Shown here: in pieces, positions 7,818-17,115 of the stretch
Position numbering within the stretch: position 1 is the first letter of the stretch
Layout: the number at the start of each line of letters is the position of its first letter
Assembly (NCBI GenBank): GCA_947577065.1
Contig: CANPTT010000017.1
Coordinates: 1-43,888, forward strand
DNA from: an uncultured Pseudoflavonifractor sp.
Lineage (GTDB): Bacteria > Bacillota > Clostridia > Oscillospirales > Oscillospiraceae
DNA: 43,888 nt
Direction of reading: 5' to 3'
Made by a program: the position numbers and the translations under genes
Notes under the pieces: generated by a model
Database searches by the model: none
Told to the model about the DNA's origin: nothing
What the model saw: only the letters and a program-made list of their open reading frames with translations

Positions 7818-10142
7818 TTGAAACGGAAGATATTGACCCTCCTGCTCTGTCTATCTCTCTGCCTGTCCCTGGTCCCCGCCGCCCTGGCCGCCGATGAGAA
7901 TACATATACCGTAGAACAGAGGTTGGAAACGGATCTCTGCTCGGTGATCCTGGAGTGGAAGCCCATCGGCGGGGAGGATTACACCCGGGATTACAGGCTG
8001 CGGCTGGTCTATCCGGAGGGAGAGTCCAAGCAGCTCCTGCTGCCCAGTACAACTATCTCCCGGGATAACCTCTCCTTTGCCCCCACGGACCGCTCTCCCG
8101 ATCTGCTGACTCTCAGCGACGACGGCTGCACGCTGACCTACCTGTACCGCTTTGAGGATAAGCTGGTAAGCCCCTACTATGGGACCACCCTCCATGAGGC
8201 GGGGATCTATACCTACACGGTGGAGCTGGCCTCCGGGGAACTGGGCGTGATATACACGGAACCCTTTGTCCCTCCTACGGGGGATGCGGTCTTCGATGAC
8301 GTGCCCGCCGGGAGCTGGTATGCGAAAGGAGTCCGGACCTGCGCGGAAAAGGGCATCATGGTGGGCACCGGGGAGGGAATCTTCTCCCCCAACGCTGTCC
8401 TCACCGACGCGGAGTGCCTCACTCTGGCCCTGCGGCTCTATGACATGCAACGGGGCGGCAGCGGGCAGCTGCTGAAGGCCCCGGAGGATTGGGGAAAAAT
8501 TACCCTCACCATAGAAGGTGGAGAACAGGTTTCCGGGTACCCCGGCCGCTTTTATGAGGGCTGGTACCGATTCAGCACCAGCACCGCCGGCAGGCCGAAC
8601 CCCAAGCTGGCCCTCTCTCTGGAGAGTGACGAGGAGAGAGTGTGGGCCGAAGCCCAGTCCGGCAAGGCCGCCACCATAACGGCGGGCGGAGTCTCCACCC
8701 CAGGGACCGTGGAGCTGAGTTGGACCCCCAATTTCAGCAGCGCCCTCTACTTCCAGCCTGACGATGGCTCCGACCGTGACCGCCGGGGCGTGATCAACGC
8801 CACCAGCTACTGTAACGGCCTCTACCCCGGTACTGACAAATGGTGGCGGGATGCGGTCTATACCCTGTCCCTGCTCCCGGAGCGGCTACCCTCAGCGGAC
8901 CGGCTTCCACTCTTTGACCTTCTTGTGACCTCCCTCCAGAATTACCCCCAGGGGCCCAAGACCGCCTCCCGCAGTATGTTTGCCTACTCTCTGGCGGACA
9001 CCGCCGGGGAACTGGAAAAGCTCTACACCGTAGATGATCTGCCAGACCTGAAGTGGAACGAGTGGAACAGGGCGATCCAAAATCTTTACGAGGGGGGCGT
9101 CCTCACCGGGGTAGACGAGTATGGCCGGTGTGACGAGGGCGGAGTTCTGACCCGGGCCCAGGCCGCCGTCATGGTGGCCCGGGTGCTGGATGTGAGCCAG
9201 CGGGTACAGACGCCACCAAAGGCTCTGCCCTCCGATGGGTACACCCTGACCAAATTGGCGGACAGCTACGGCGAGTCCCAGTATCCTCTTTGCTTCTACA
9301 CCACGGAGAATGGGGAAAGCCGAATCCTTGCTCTGGACGGCAGCTCCATCGCCGACCTCAACCCCCATACCACCGGCTGGCAGCAGGAGGGAGAATACCT
9401 CTTGCTGTATGAGGGCACGGAGGACAGCTATGAGAGCTCCCCCACCCTTCTGGACCGGAACGTCAAGGTGGTGGTCCCGCCCTGGCAGTATATGGAGCTA
9501 CACCCCACCCCAGACGGGACCGCCATTATGGCCGAGCGGGGGCTCTCCGGCCTGGAGAGCTGGTATCTCCTCTCCCCTGAGGGGGAGCCGGTGGAGGAGC
9601 TGGGACTGGACCTCACCTGGGGCTACAACGAGGGGGTCTGCCCTTGGGAGGACCCGGAGACCGGGCTTTGCGGCTATGTGGACAAGACGGGGACCTGGGT
9701 CATTCCGCCTCAGTGGAATATGGCGTACCACTTTCAGAACGGCTATGCCCTGGTGGGGACCTCCATTCCCGACCGGGAACCCTGGGAGTATCAGTATACC
9801 CTCATCGACCACCGGGGGAAGGAGCTGTTCCCCGTCCAGGAGTATGACACCCAGTACTATCTTTACAACAGCCCCGGCTATGAGGGCGGCTATCTCTTTT
9901 ACTTCCGGAACCTGGATGGCAAGGGCTTTTACCTGAACGCCGCCGGGGAGTTGGTCCCCGCTCCAAAGTATTGTGATGAGGAGAAGTATCAAAACGGCTA
10001 TTTTGCTCAGGACGGGATCTACTACGACCTCACCGGGACCCCGGTGAGCCGGAAATTTGACTGGTGCGGCAAGCTGGACACCCAGGGCCGGGGCTTTGTG
10101 GGGCTGGACGATGCGATCTACCGCATTGAGCTAAATCCATAA
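7818..10142 (+). CDS. Secreted SLH-domain protein 1, with WG-type repeats
   Basis: 774-residue exported protein. The signal peptide is clear (MKRKILTLLLCLSLCLSLVP, cleavage near AALA-AD). Next come one copy of a beta-rich repeat (about 31-150, ending AGIYTYTVELASG), an SLH domain (about 157-210, DVPAGSWYAKGVRTCAEKGI), and a second diverged SLH-like segment (about 400-460, ending LTRAQAAVMVARVLD). The C-terminal third has WG-repeat-like units (GYVDKTGTWVIPPQW). SLH domains bind secondary cell-wall polymers, so it is probably surface-attached. TTG start: SD GAGGGGG (7803-7809) is 8 nt upstream, and the reading KRK matches the paralogue that follows. It is the shortest of three tandem paralogues. 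Confidence 0.85.
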   Translation: MKRKILTLLLCLSLCLSLVPAALAADENTYTVEQRLETDLCSVILEWKPIGGEDYTRDYRLRLVYPEGESKQLLLPSTTISRDNLSFAPTDRSPDLLTLSDDGCTLTYLYRFEDKLVSPYYGTTLHEAGIYTYTVELASGELGVIYTEPFVPPTGDAVFDDVPAGSWYAKGVRTCAEKGIMVGTGEGIFSPNAVLTDAECLTLALRLYDMQRGGSGQLLKAPEDWGKITLTIEGGEQVSGYPGRFYEGWYRFSTSTAGRPNPKLALSLESDEERVWAEAQSGKAATITAGGVSTPGTVELSWTPNFSSALYFQPDDGSDRDRRGVINATSYCNGLYPGTDKWWRDAVYTLSLLPERLPSADRLPLFDLLVTSLQNYPQGPKTASRSMFAYSLADTAGELEKLYTVDDLPDLKWNEWNRAIQNLYEGGVLTGVDEYGRCDEGGVLTRAQAAVMVARVLDVSQRVQTPPKALPSDGYTLTKLADSYGESQYPLCFYTTENGESRILALDGSSIADLNPHTTGWQQEGEYLLLYEGTEDSYESSPTLLDRNVKVVVPPWQYMELHPTPDGTAIMAERGLSGLESWYLLSPEGEPVEELGLDLTWGYNEGVCPWEDPETGLCGYVDKTGTWVIPPQWNMAYHFQNGYALVGTSIPDREPWEYQYTLIDHRGKELFPVQEYDTQYYLYNSPGYEGGYLFYFRNLDGKGFYLNAAGELVPAPKYCDEEKYQNGYFAQDGIYYDLTGTPVSRKFDWCGKLDTQGRGFVGLDDAIYRIELNP

Positions 10143-10161
10143 GTTTTCTGTGTTCATGACA

Positions 10162-10201
10162 GGACCACGCGGCGGGAAATGCTGTGCGGTCCGTCTTTTT
10201 C
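10162..10201 (+). terminator. Terminator of SLH gene 1
   Basis: Stem 10162-10173 with 10181-10192 (one mismatch, two G-U pairs), followed by a T-rich tract. Confidence 0.7.
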
Positions 10202-10204
10202 CAT

Positions 10205-10232
10205 TTGTCTGCTCATCAAAATATGCTATAAT
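10205..10232 (+). promoter_or_regulatory. Promoter of SLH genes 2 and 3
   Basis: TTGTCT (10205-10210), 16-nt spacer, extended -10 TGCTATAAT (TATAAT 10227-10232), 31 nt before the ATG. Confidence 0.75.
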
Positions 10233-10263
10233 AGGTATTACTTTTTGTATCGGAGGTCCTCAG

Positions 10264-12960
10264 ATGAAACGAAAGATGCTCTCCCTCCTGCTCGGCCTGT
10301 CCCTGTGCCTGTCCCTCCTCCCCGCCGCTTTGGCTGAGGAGGCTTCCGCTGCGGCAACAGAGTTCACCGATGTGCCCGCCGGGAGCTGGTTTGAGAGTGG
10401 GGTGAAGCTTTGCGCCGAAAAGGGCATTATGATCGGTATTGGGGACGGCACCTTTGCCCCCGACAAGACCCTCACCGCCGCCGAGTGTCTGACGTTGGCA
10501 CTGCGGCTCTATGACCTGTTCCACGATGGGAAGGGCATCATTCCCGCTGCCGACAAGGATTGGGATCGGATCACAATCACCGCCGACGACGGCACCGTCT
10601 TCACCGGCAGGCCGGGTGCACCCTTTGAATATCAGCGCTCAGGGCCAAAGGGGCAAAGCCTCGAGGGCATCTTGTTTGCCGTTCAGCCCGAACAGGAGGA
10701 GCTGGCCCAGAAGCTGGACGGCATGGAGGCCACGGTGACCATCCACGATGAGGACAGTGTCGCTACCCTGAGCTACCTTACCAGAAGCTATATCGATGGT
10801 ACCAGCGAAAATATGCTGTTTGCCGCCGTCTCCAGCGCCAAGATCTACCACGCCTTCCAGATCGTCACCAACAACTACTGGTGGGTGGACTCCGCCGCCA
10901 TGGTGCAGAAGCTGGGGCTGGATGACTGGAGCAGCCAGGAAAGTAATGGCTTTCGGGATCTGTATATGCGGGCTGCGTCCGGGAACACCGCTCACCGCTC
11001 CGACTTTGCCGATTCCCTTGCCACCGCCACCGGAACGCTGCCCGTTCTCCAGGAGCAGGTGAGCATCCCTGACCTGGGCATTCCCGAGCAAGGGGTGGCT
11101 GCGGCATATGAGAACATTTTGATGCTCTATCGCTCCGGCATCCTGAACGGCAAGGATGAGACGGGCAATTTTGACTACTACGGCCGGCTCACCCGGGCCG
11201 AGGCTGCCGTCATGGTGGCCCGGGTACTGGACCCCACCCTCCGCATTGGAGCGAAAGAGGAAATGCCTACCTCTCAACCCACCACTTCCCCCGCCCCCTC
11301 CCAGCTGCCCATCAACGTGGAGGTGGGCGTCATCGATAGCTCCTACCCCAGCTACAACGCCGCCCTGGCCAGTCTTACCGAGGACGGCAGCCATACCATT
11401 GAGAAGCAGTTGGAAAGCCCCCTGTGTACTGTGGCCGTGGTGAGCCACAGTTCCCCCCACGGGGGCGTCTTTAAGCCCTATCTCATCTACAAGGCAAACT
11501 CCCCCCTGGGGGAGGGCCTTGTCCGAAATCTGCCTTCGGTGCGAAAAGGACTTATGGGCTACACCCCCGCACCGGACACCCTGGCCCTCAGCGATGACGG
11601 CCAGACCCTCACATACAGCTACCACTATGTAGAGCCTATCGTGGCCGAGGCCTCCGGGGAGGTGATCCGCCAGGCGGGGACGTATACTTACACCGTGGAG
11701 CTGGCCAAGGGCCTGCCCACTCTGGACTACCAGCCCCTGCCCGATGTAGTCACCACCCCCGGCATAACTACCGATCAGGTAGAGGTGGAGGTCAACCGGA
11801 ATCTGGAGGAACCCTTCACCACCTATGCCGCGGCGGTAGAAAAGCTCCGCTCCGGCATGGGCTACAGCAACGAGCGCACCTTTGACACCGACACCTGCAC
11901 CATCTTCTGCTACGACCTGGGCGGCTTTATGAACGCACCGCTGGACTACCTTCGGGTGGTCTACAAGGCGGGAGGAGCCTACCCCGAGGGTACCATTCTC
12001 GATCTGCCCTTTACCACCGGCCGGGGCTGGCACGTCAACACCCGCACCGACTCCATGATCCTCAGCGATGACGGCAAGACCTTTACCTACACCTATACCT
12101 TTGAGGAGATCGGAAACTACGGCAATCCTGTCCAGGCCGGAGGCACCTATACCTACGTCTTTGACGTTCCCTCCGGCACGGTCACTCTGACCCAGCCGGT
12201 GCTCCGTACTGTGACCTACGCTCAGGCCCTGGAGCAAGTGACCCAGGAGGAGGGTCATACGGTGGAAAAGATCATCGAGGGGGCTGGGGTGACGGCAGTG
12301 CTGCGGTACTCCCTCTTGAAGGGCAGGGACAGCGCCAAAAGCTATAACATCTATCTTGTCTATAACTCCGGCGGCCTGAAGAAAGAGGGAACGGTGGAGA
12401 TTGAGCAGCCACCCTTCACCGCTGTCAACGGCTTCTACACCGACCGTGCCCCGGACCATATGTTCTTTTCCAAGGATGGACGCAGTTTCTTTTGTACCTA
12501 CTACTACGCCCCTCACGACGATTCCCCCTACACCTCCATTATTGATCTGGAGCAGGGCTACCACTCCTCGGGCCACCTGCCCACGGTGGTGGAGCTTCTC
12601 TCCGCTGGGACCACAGTGGACAAGAGGGTGGATGGCCCCGCCGCCACCGCCCTGCTGGTCTACGATGAACACGATGGTGCCAGGGACTATATCCTCTACC
12701 TCATCAACGAGGAGACCGGAGGGACCTGGCCCGCGCTTCTGCCCAGCACCTATGTGGGCGCCGCTGACGATGGCAGCGTCTACTACCCCACCGACCGGGC
12801 GCCGGACAGCATCTCCTTCAGCGCCGATGGCAGTATTTTGACCTATGTATACAAGTTTGCTCAGGCGCTGGAAAAGGACGGCATCGTCTACCACGAGGCG
12901 GGGACGTACACCTATAAAGTGAACGTGACCACCGGGGAGTTGAGCGTTGCCCACACGTGA
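10264..12960 (+). CDS. Secreted SLH-domain protein 2, four beta-rich repeats
   Basis: 898-residue exported protein, paralogue of the flanking two. Signal peptide MKRKMLSLLLGLSLCLSLLP, then an SLH domain (about 33-85, FTDVPAGSWFESGVKLCAEK), an unassigned middle domain, and a second SLH-like segment (about 265-325, LTRAEAAVMVARVLDPTLR). A Pro/Ser/Thr linker (about 330-350) leads to four copies of a ~120-residue repeat at about nt 11354-11730, 11824-12200, 12217-12580 and 12583-12957. Each runs from a Thr/Glu-rich strand through LSDDGKTFTYTYTF to AGTYTYTVEL. ATG 10264 is chosen for its signal peptide and the SD GGAGGTCC; the frame upstream is untranslated leader. Only two SLH units are recognisable, where three usually form a binding unit. 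Function beyond wall attachment is unknown. Confidence 0.85.
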   Translation: MKRKMLSLLLGLSLCLSLLPAALAEEASAAATEFTDVPAGSWFESGVKLCAEKGIMIGIGDGTFAPDKTLTAAECLTLALRLYDLFHDGKGIIPAADKDWDRITITADDGTVFTGRPGAPFEYQRSGPKGQSLEGILFAVQPEQEELAQKLDGMEATVTIHDEDSVATLSYLTRSYIDGTSENMLFAAVSSAKIYHAFQIVTNNYWWVDSAAMVQKLGLDDWSSQESNGFRDLYMRAASGNTAHRSDFADSLATATGTLPVLQEQVSIPDLGIPEQGVAAAYENILMLYRSGILNGKDETGNFDYYGRLTRAEAAVMVARVLDPTLRIGAKEEMPTSQPTTSPAPSQLPINVEVGVIDSSYPSYNAALASLTEDGSHTIEKQLESPLCTVAVVSHSSPHGGVFKPYLIYKANSPLGEGLVRNLPSVRKGLMGYTPAPDTLALSDDGQTLTYSYHYVEPIVAEASGEVIRQAGTYTYTVELAKGLPTLDYQPLPDVVTTPGITTDQVEVEVNRNLEEPFTTYAAAVEKLRSGMGYSNERTFDTDTCTIFCYDLGGFMNAPLDYLRVVYKAGGAYPEGTILDLPFTTGRGWHVNTRTDSMILSDDGKTFTYTYTFEEIGNYGNPVQAGGTYTYVFDVPSGTVTLTQPVLRTVTYAQALEQVTQEEGHTVEKIIEGAGVTAVLRYSLLKGRDSAKSYNIYLVYNSGGLKKEGTVEIEQPPFTAVNGFYTDRAPDHMFFSKDGRSFFCTYYYAPHDDSPYTSIIDLEQGYHSSGHLPTVVELLSAGTTVDKRVDGPAATALLVYDEHDGARDYILYLINEETGGTWPALLPSTYVGAADDGSVYYPTDRAPDSISFSADGSILTYVYKFAQALEKDGIVYHEAGTYTYKVNVTTGELSVAHT

Positions 12961-12973
12961 GGGGGAAACCGAG

Positions 12974-15900
12974 ATGAAAAAAGTCTTTTGCCTTGCATTT
13001 ACTCTGACCCTTTGCCTGTCCCTTCTCCCCACCGCTTTGGCGGCGGAAACCACCTTTACCGATGTGCCCGCCGGGAGCTGGTTCGAGCAGGGAGTGGCCC
13101 TCTGCGCCCAGAGCGGCATCATGGTTGGCACCGGGGAGGGGCAATTCTCTCCCAATGCCGTCCTCACCGAGGCGGAATGCCTGACCCTGGCCCTGCGGCT
13201 CTATGACCTCCAGCGGGACGGGACCGGCAGCTTCCTCTCCGCCCCGGAGGGGGCCGGATATATGACTCTCACACTCCAGGACGGCACCGTTTTTGAAGGC
13301 TACGGCACCAGCAGCTCTCCCTTCTGGACATGGGCGTGGATCAACGGGAATTGGGGGGTGTGTGTCAAGTCCCTGGGAGAGACCTCAGAGGAGCAGGAGG
13401 CCTGGGGCAAGGCCCACGAGGGCAGCGCCGTCTTCACTGTGGAGGGGACGGAGTATCCCGGCACGGTGCATTGCTGGACCCCCACCGGGAGCTGGACCCT
13501 CATGTTCCAGCCCAGCGATCTGAAAAACGGGTACGCGCTCCTCGGCGGCGCGGTAAGCAGCGGCATTCCCGCCCCCGGCGTGTGGTGGCGGGACGCGGTG
13601 TATACCGCCCACCAGTGGGGGCTGGATTACCAGTCCGCTCCCGGCATCAATGACTTGGTCAACCCCTATCTGGAGGAGGGCCGCCCCGCCCGACGGAAGG
13701 AGTTTGCCAAGGCCCTCTTCGATGCCGCCGGGGAGCTGGAGCAGCTCTACACCGTGGACTGGCTTCCCGATCTGGAGCGCTCGGAGGGGTATGAGAGCAT
13801 TTTCAAGCTCTATGAGGCGGGGATCCTGGGCGGCGTGGACAACCTGGGCACCTTTCGCCCCTATGGGGAACTGACCCGGGCCGAGGCCGCCGTCATGGTA
13901 GCCCGGATCCTGGACCCCTCCCTGCGGCTGAAGGAGCCGCCCCAGGCTGTAGGCGCCTATGAGCGGGCGGTGTTGAAGCTACGAAACGGCGACAACTACC
14001 GCAATGAGCGGAGCTTCGACAGCTCCACCTCCACCGTGTTTCTCTTTGACGGCGGCGTATACTGGGGCGTGGGAAATCTGGTGCTCATCGGCAAGGCGGG
14101 CTTTGCCATGGGAGAGGGGGAACGGGTCACCCTGCCCCGTCCACCCTATATGAGCTATGACGCGGAGGCTGTGCCTCCGGATACCGCCGTCCTCTCCAAT
14201 GATGGCAAAACCTTTACCTACACCTATACTTTTGCCGAAGCCTATATGGAAAAGGGTCTCCCGGTCCGGCCGGCGGGGACCTATACCTACACGGTGGACA
14301 TGGTCACCGGAGAGGTCACAGAGGACGCTCCCACCCTCCCCGAGACTGGCTATGCCCGGGCGGTGGCGGAGCTGCGGGGGAGCTACGGATATGTGGAGGA
14401 GTACGAGGACGCCTGTGAGTATGACGAATGCACCATATTCATCTACGACATTGAAAACGGCGCGGATACTCACCGGGGGGCCATGCGGGCCATCTTCAAG
14501 CCCGGCTCCGCCCTGGGGGATGGGACGGTCATCGACCTGCCCTATGTGAGCGATTCCGCCCTTCGGATCCCCGCCGAGCGCTATGGGGAGGACTGGAGTC
14601 TGGAGGCACCCCGCTTTACCTGGAGCTACTATTTTGACACCCCGGCCTACGACTATTCCGGTGGTAAGGCCGCCGCCGTAGACCCCGGCCTCACCACCTT
14701 TACCCTGGATCTGAAGACCGGGAAGATCAGCAAGAACTTCCAGGGCGTAAGCTACGGAAACGCCAGAGAACATGTGCTTCGGGAGCGGGCGGTAGAGGGC
14801 GGCCAGCTCATCCGGGACCGCTACAACAACGGCAGCTATGAGATCGAAAGTCCCATCTGCTCGGTAATGCGGGTCCGTGGCATCGTGGCGGGCACCGGGG
14901 AGAACGAGCGGATCGCCTTTGACGGCGTGGAGGATTTCGCCTACTATCTGATCTACAAGGCCGGGGGGCCTTTCCCTGAGGGCACCATCAAACGCCTTCC
15001 CCTGCCCAGCACCGAAATCGTCCCCGGCCTCGACAGCTATTATCCCACCAGCCGCATTACTTTGGAGGAGAGCATGTCCCCCGATGGCAGCACCTTCACC
15101 TATGTCTACCGCTTCGCCTGGCCCCTGTCCTACACCGATGGCGATGGCCGGGAGGTGACGCTCCACAATGCGGGGACTTACACCTATACCGTGGACCTCG
15201 CCACCGGGGAGACCAGCGTAAAGCACGAGAGCCTGGAGACAGGCTACACCGTGGAGAAGGAGCTGGACAACGATATTGCCAATGTAAAACTGGTCTACAC
15301 CCAGCCCCACGGGGTGAAGGACTACCGGCTTCTGGTGACGGAGAAATCCACTGGGCTTCTCTACCACGCTGTGCTCCCCACCACCCAAGTCATCACCCTT
15401 CCCGATGGAAGTCTTTATACCCCCACCACCATTGCCCCCAACACCATTCTTCTGGATGACGAAACAGGCTGGGTGGATTACATCTACCGCTTTGAACAGC
15501 CCCTGGAGGAAGGCGGGGTCAGGTACCACGAGGCCGGGATTTACACCTACTACCTCCACACCGGCTCCAGCGGCACCGTCAACTACGGCGGTTCCCAGTC
15601 CGAAATGACCTATAAATCGATGCTGGAAGAACAACTGGGCCGCGCCAGGGAGGTCGACCTGCAGGCGGAAAACAGCCAATGTACCTTCCTGCTCACCACC
15701 CGGGACGGCAACCGGGGGTATGTCTACTCCGACATCAGTCTCATTTTCAAGCCCGGCTCGGCGTTGGGGGAGGGCATCGTTTTCCACTACCCCTGCATAC
15801 GACATGACGGCGTCACCTACATTCCCCAGGTGACGGCGGATGAGAAAGCCATGACCCTGACCTACTCCTACCGCTTCGATGAACCGCTGACGGGCCAATA

Positions 15901-16012
15901 TTACAGCGACAGCGGGCTGGAGACCCAGGTGGTCTACGCCGCGGGGACCTACGCCCACACGGTGGATCTGACCACCGGGGCGGTTACGGAGGAATATATC
16001 CCCTTGGATTAA
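12974..16012 (+). CDS. Secreted SLH-domain protein 3, five beta-rich repeats
   Basis: 1012-residue exported protein and the largest of the trio. Signal peptide MKKVFCLAFTLTLCLSLLPT, SLH domain (about 31-80, FTDVPAGSWFEQGVALCAQS), an unassigned middle domain, and a second SLH-like segment (about 262-320, LTRAEAAVMVARILDPSLR). Five repeats follow at about nt 13958-14330, 14350-14740, 14750-15235, 15240-15590 and 15612-16009, most ending TYTYTVDLxTG. The start is ATG 12974, with TGAGGGGG as SD overlapping the stop of gene 2 (13-nt gap), so the two are one transcript. The repeat may be an Ig-like or other beta fold; I do not recognise it as a named family. Confidence 0.85.
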   Translation: MKKVFCLAFTLTLCLSLLPTALAAETTFTDVPAGSWFEQGVALCAQSGIMVGTGEGQFSPNAVLTEAECLTLALRLYDLQRDGTGSFLSAPEGAGYMTLTLQDGTVFEGYGTSSSPFWTWAWINGNWGVCVKSLGETSEEQEAWGKAHEGSAVFTVEGTEYPGTVHCWTPTGSWTLMFQPSDLKNGYALLGGAVSSGIPAPGVWWRDAVYTAHQWGLDYQSAPGINDLVNPYLEEGRPARRKEFAKALFDAAGELEQLYTVDWLPDLERSEGYESIFKLYEAGILGGVDNLGTFRPYGELTRAEAAVMVARILDPSLRLKEPPQAVGAYERAVLKLRNGDNYRNERSFDSSTSTVFLFDGGVYWGVGNLVLIGKAGFAMGEGERVTLPRPPYMSYDAEAVPPDTAVLSNDGKTFTYTYTFAEAYMEKGLPVRPAGTYTYTVDMVTGEVTEDAPTLPETGYARAVAELRGSYGYVEEYEDACEYDECTIFIYDIENGADTHRGAMRAIFKPGSALGDGTVIDLPYVSDSALRIPAERYGEDWSLEAPRFTWSYYFDTPAYDYSGGKAAAVDPGLTTFTLDLKTGKISKNFQGVSYGNAREHVLRERAVEGGQLIRDRYNNGSYEIESPICSVMRVRGIVAGTGENERIAFDGVEDFAYYLIYKAGGPFPEGTIKRLPLPSTEIVPGLDSYYPTSRITLEESMSPDGSTFTYVYRFAWPLSYTDGDGREVTLHNAGTYTYTVDLATGETSVKHESLETGYTVEKELDNDIANVKLVYTQPHGVKDYRLLVTEKSTGLLYHAVLPTTQVITLPDGSLYTPTTIAPNTILLDDETGWVDYIYRFEQPLEEGGVRYHEAGIYTYYLHTGSSGTVNYGGSQSEMTYKSMLEEQLGRAREVDLQAENSQCTFLLTTRDGNRGYVYSDISLIFKPGSALGEGIVFHYPCIRHDGVTYIPQVTADEKAMTLTYSYRFDEPLTGQYYSDSGLETQVVYAAGTYAHTVDLTTGAVTEEYIPLD

Positions 16013-16014
16013 GC

Positions 16015-16052
16015 AAAAAACGCCCCGCATCCTACCGGATGCAGGGCGTTCT
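16015..16052 (-). terminator. Terminator of der-plsY-gpsA, shared with SLH gene 3
   Basis: Stem 16019-16032 with 16037-16050 (one mismatch, 4-nt loop). The A-run at 16015-16020 gives a T-tail on the minus strand; the + side tail is weaker. Confidence 0.8.
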
Positions 16053-16063
16053 CTCTTCTGCTT

Positions 16064-17065
16064 TTAGACCCAACTCTCCTCGCTCTCCTGCTTCTTGTCC
16101 CGGGTCATTAGGATCATCAGGGCCTCCTGGGCCGAGCGGCCCTCATAGAGGACACTGTAGGCAGCCTGGGTGATGGGCATTTCCACCCCCACCTTGTCTG
16201 CCAAGGCCTTGGCGTTGGCGGCGGCGTAGTAGCCCTCCACCACCATGCCCATCTCCTTCACCGCCTGCTCCGGGGCGGTACCCTTGCCGATGGCGATGCC
16301 GCAGCGGCGGTTCCGGGAGTGCATGGAGGTACAGGTGACGATGAGGTCACCCAAGCCCGCAAGGCCCGCAAAGGTCTCCTTCCTCCCTCCCAGAGCCTCC
16401 CCCAGCCGGGCTATTTCGGTAAGGCCCCGGGTCATAAGGGCAGCCTTGGTGTTATCCCCGTAGCCCAGACCGTCGCTGATGCCGGCGCAGAGGGCGATAA
16501 CGTTCTTCAGGGCTGCCCCCAGCTCCACCCCCACCACATCGTCGGTAGTGTAGACCCGGAATCGGCTGTTCATAAACACATCCTGGACCAGCTTGGCGCT
16601 CTTCTCATCCTTGGAGGCGGAGACCACCACGGTGGGGACCTTCCTCCCCACCTCCTCGGCATGGGAGGGCCCGGAGAGAGCCACGATAGGGTGGTCCTCC
16701 CCCACCTCCTGGGCGATGACCTCGGTAAGGGTCAGGGAGGTATCCTTCTCCACTCCCTTAGACACCGAAACGATGACCGCCCCGGGAGCCAGAAGGGGGC
16801 TCGCCTGGCGGGCAGTACCCCGGACCGCAAAGGACGGGGTAGCCAGAACTACCACCGCCGCGTCTTTCACGCAGGCCATGTCGGAGGTAATATCCAGCGC
16901 TTCAGGCAGAGGTATGCCGGGCAGGACCGGGTTTTCCCGCTTCTCCCACAAGGCAGCGGCCTCCTCCTCCTTGTATGACCAGAGAGTGACGCTGTGGCCG
17001 TTTTCCAGCAGCAGCAACGCCAGCGCAGTCCCCCAGCCACCGGAGCCCAGAACGGTGATGTTCAT
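16064..17065 (-). CDS. gpsA: Glycerol-3-phosphate dehydrogenase [NAD(P)+]
   Basis: 333-residue cytoplasmic enzyme reducing dihydroxyacetone phosphate to sn-glycerol 3-phosphate, the backbone for phospholipids. Rossmann nucleotide site GSGGWG at 7-12, conserved SKG at 102-104, SGPSHAEE at 131-138, and catalytic Lys187 in ELGAALKNVIALCAG, followed by GDNTKAALMTRG. Length is normal. Start ATG with SD AAAGGAGG. It is the last gene of der-plsY-gpsA. PlsY, encoded just upstream, uses the product directly, so gene order follows the pathway backwards. A palindrome separates it from plsY. Confidence 0.97.
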   Translation of the reverse strand: MNITVLGSGGWGTALALLLLENGHSVTLWSYKEEEAAALWEKRENPVLPGIPLPEALDITSDMACVKDAAVVVLATPSFAVRGTARQASPLLAPGAVIVSVSKGVEKDTSLTLTEVIAQEVGEDHPIVALSGPSHAEEVGRKVPTVVVSASKDEKSAKLVQDVFMNSRFRVYTTDDVVGVELGAALKNVIALCAGISDGLGYGDNTKAALMTRGLTEIARLGEALGGRKETFAGLAGLGDLIVTCTSMHSRNRRCGIAIGKGTAPEQAVKEMGMVVEGYYAAANAKALADKVGVEMPITQAAYSVLYEGRSAQEALMILMTRDKKQESEESWV

Positions 17066-17086
17066 AGAAATTGCCTCCTTTTAGGA

Positions 17087-17115
17087 CGTAGGGACGCACA
17101 CTGTGCGCTCCTACG
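17087..17115. repeat. REP-like palindrome between plsY and gpsA
   Basis: 29-nt near-perfect inverted repeat: CGTAGG..CGCACA at 17087-17100 with TGTGCG..CCTACG at 17102-17115, a 2-bp internal mismatch and a 1-nt centre. It overlaps the plsY stop codon. Short palindromes with this look are often dispersed in clostridial genomes; dispersal cannot be tested within one window. Confidence 0.5.

Noticed and set aside
10639-13167. 842-residue minus-strand frame opposite SLH genes 2 and 3
   Set aside because: It mirrors the third-base GC bias of the real genes; no family similarity, promoter or SD.
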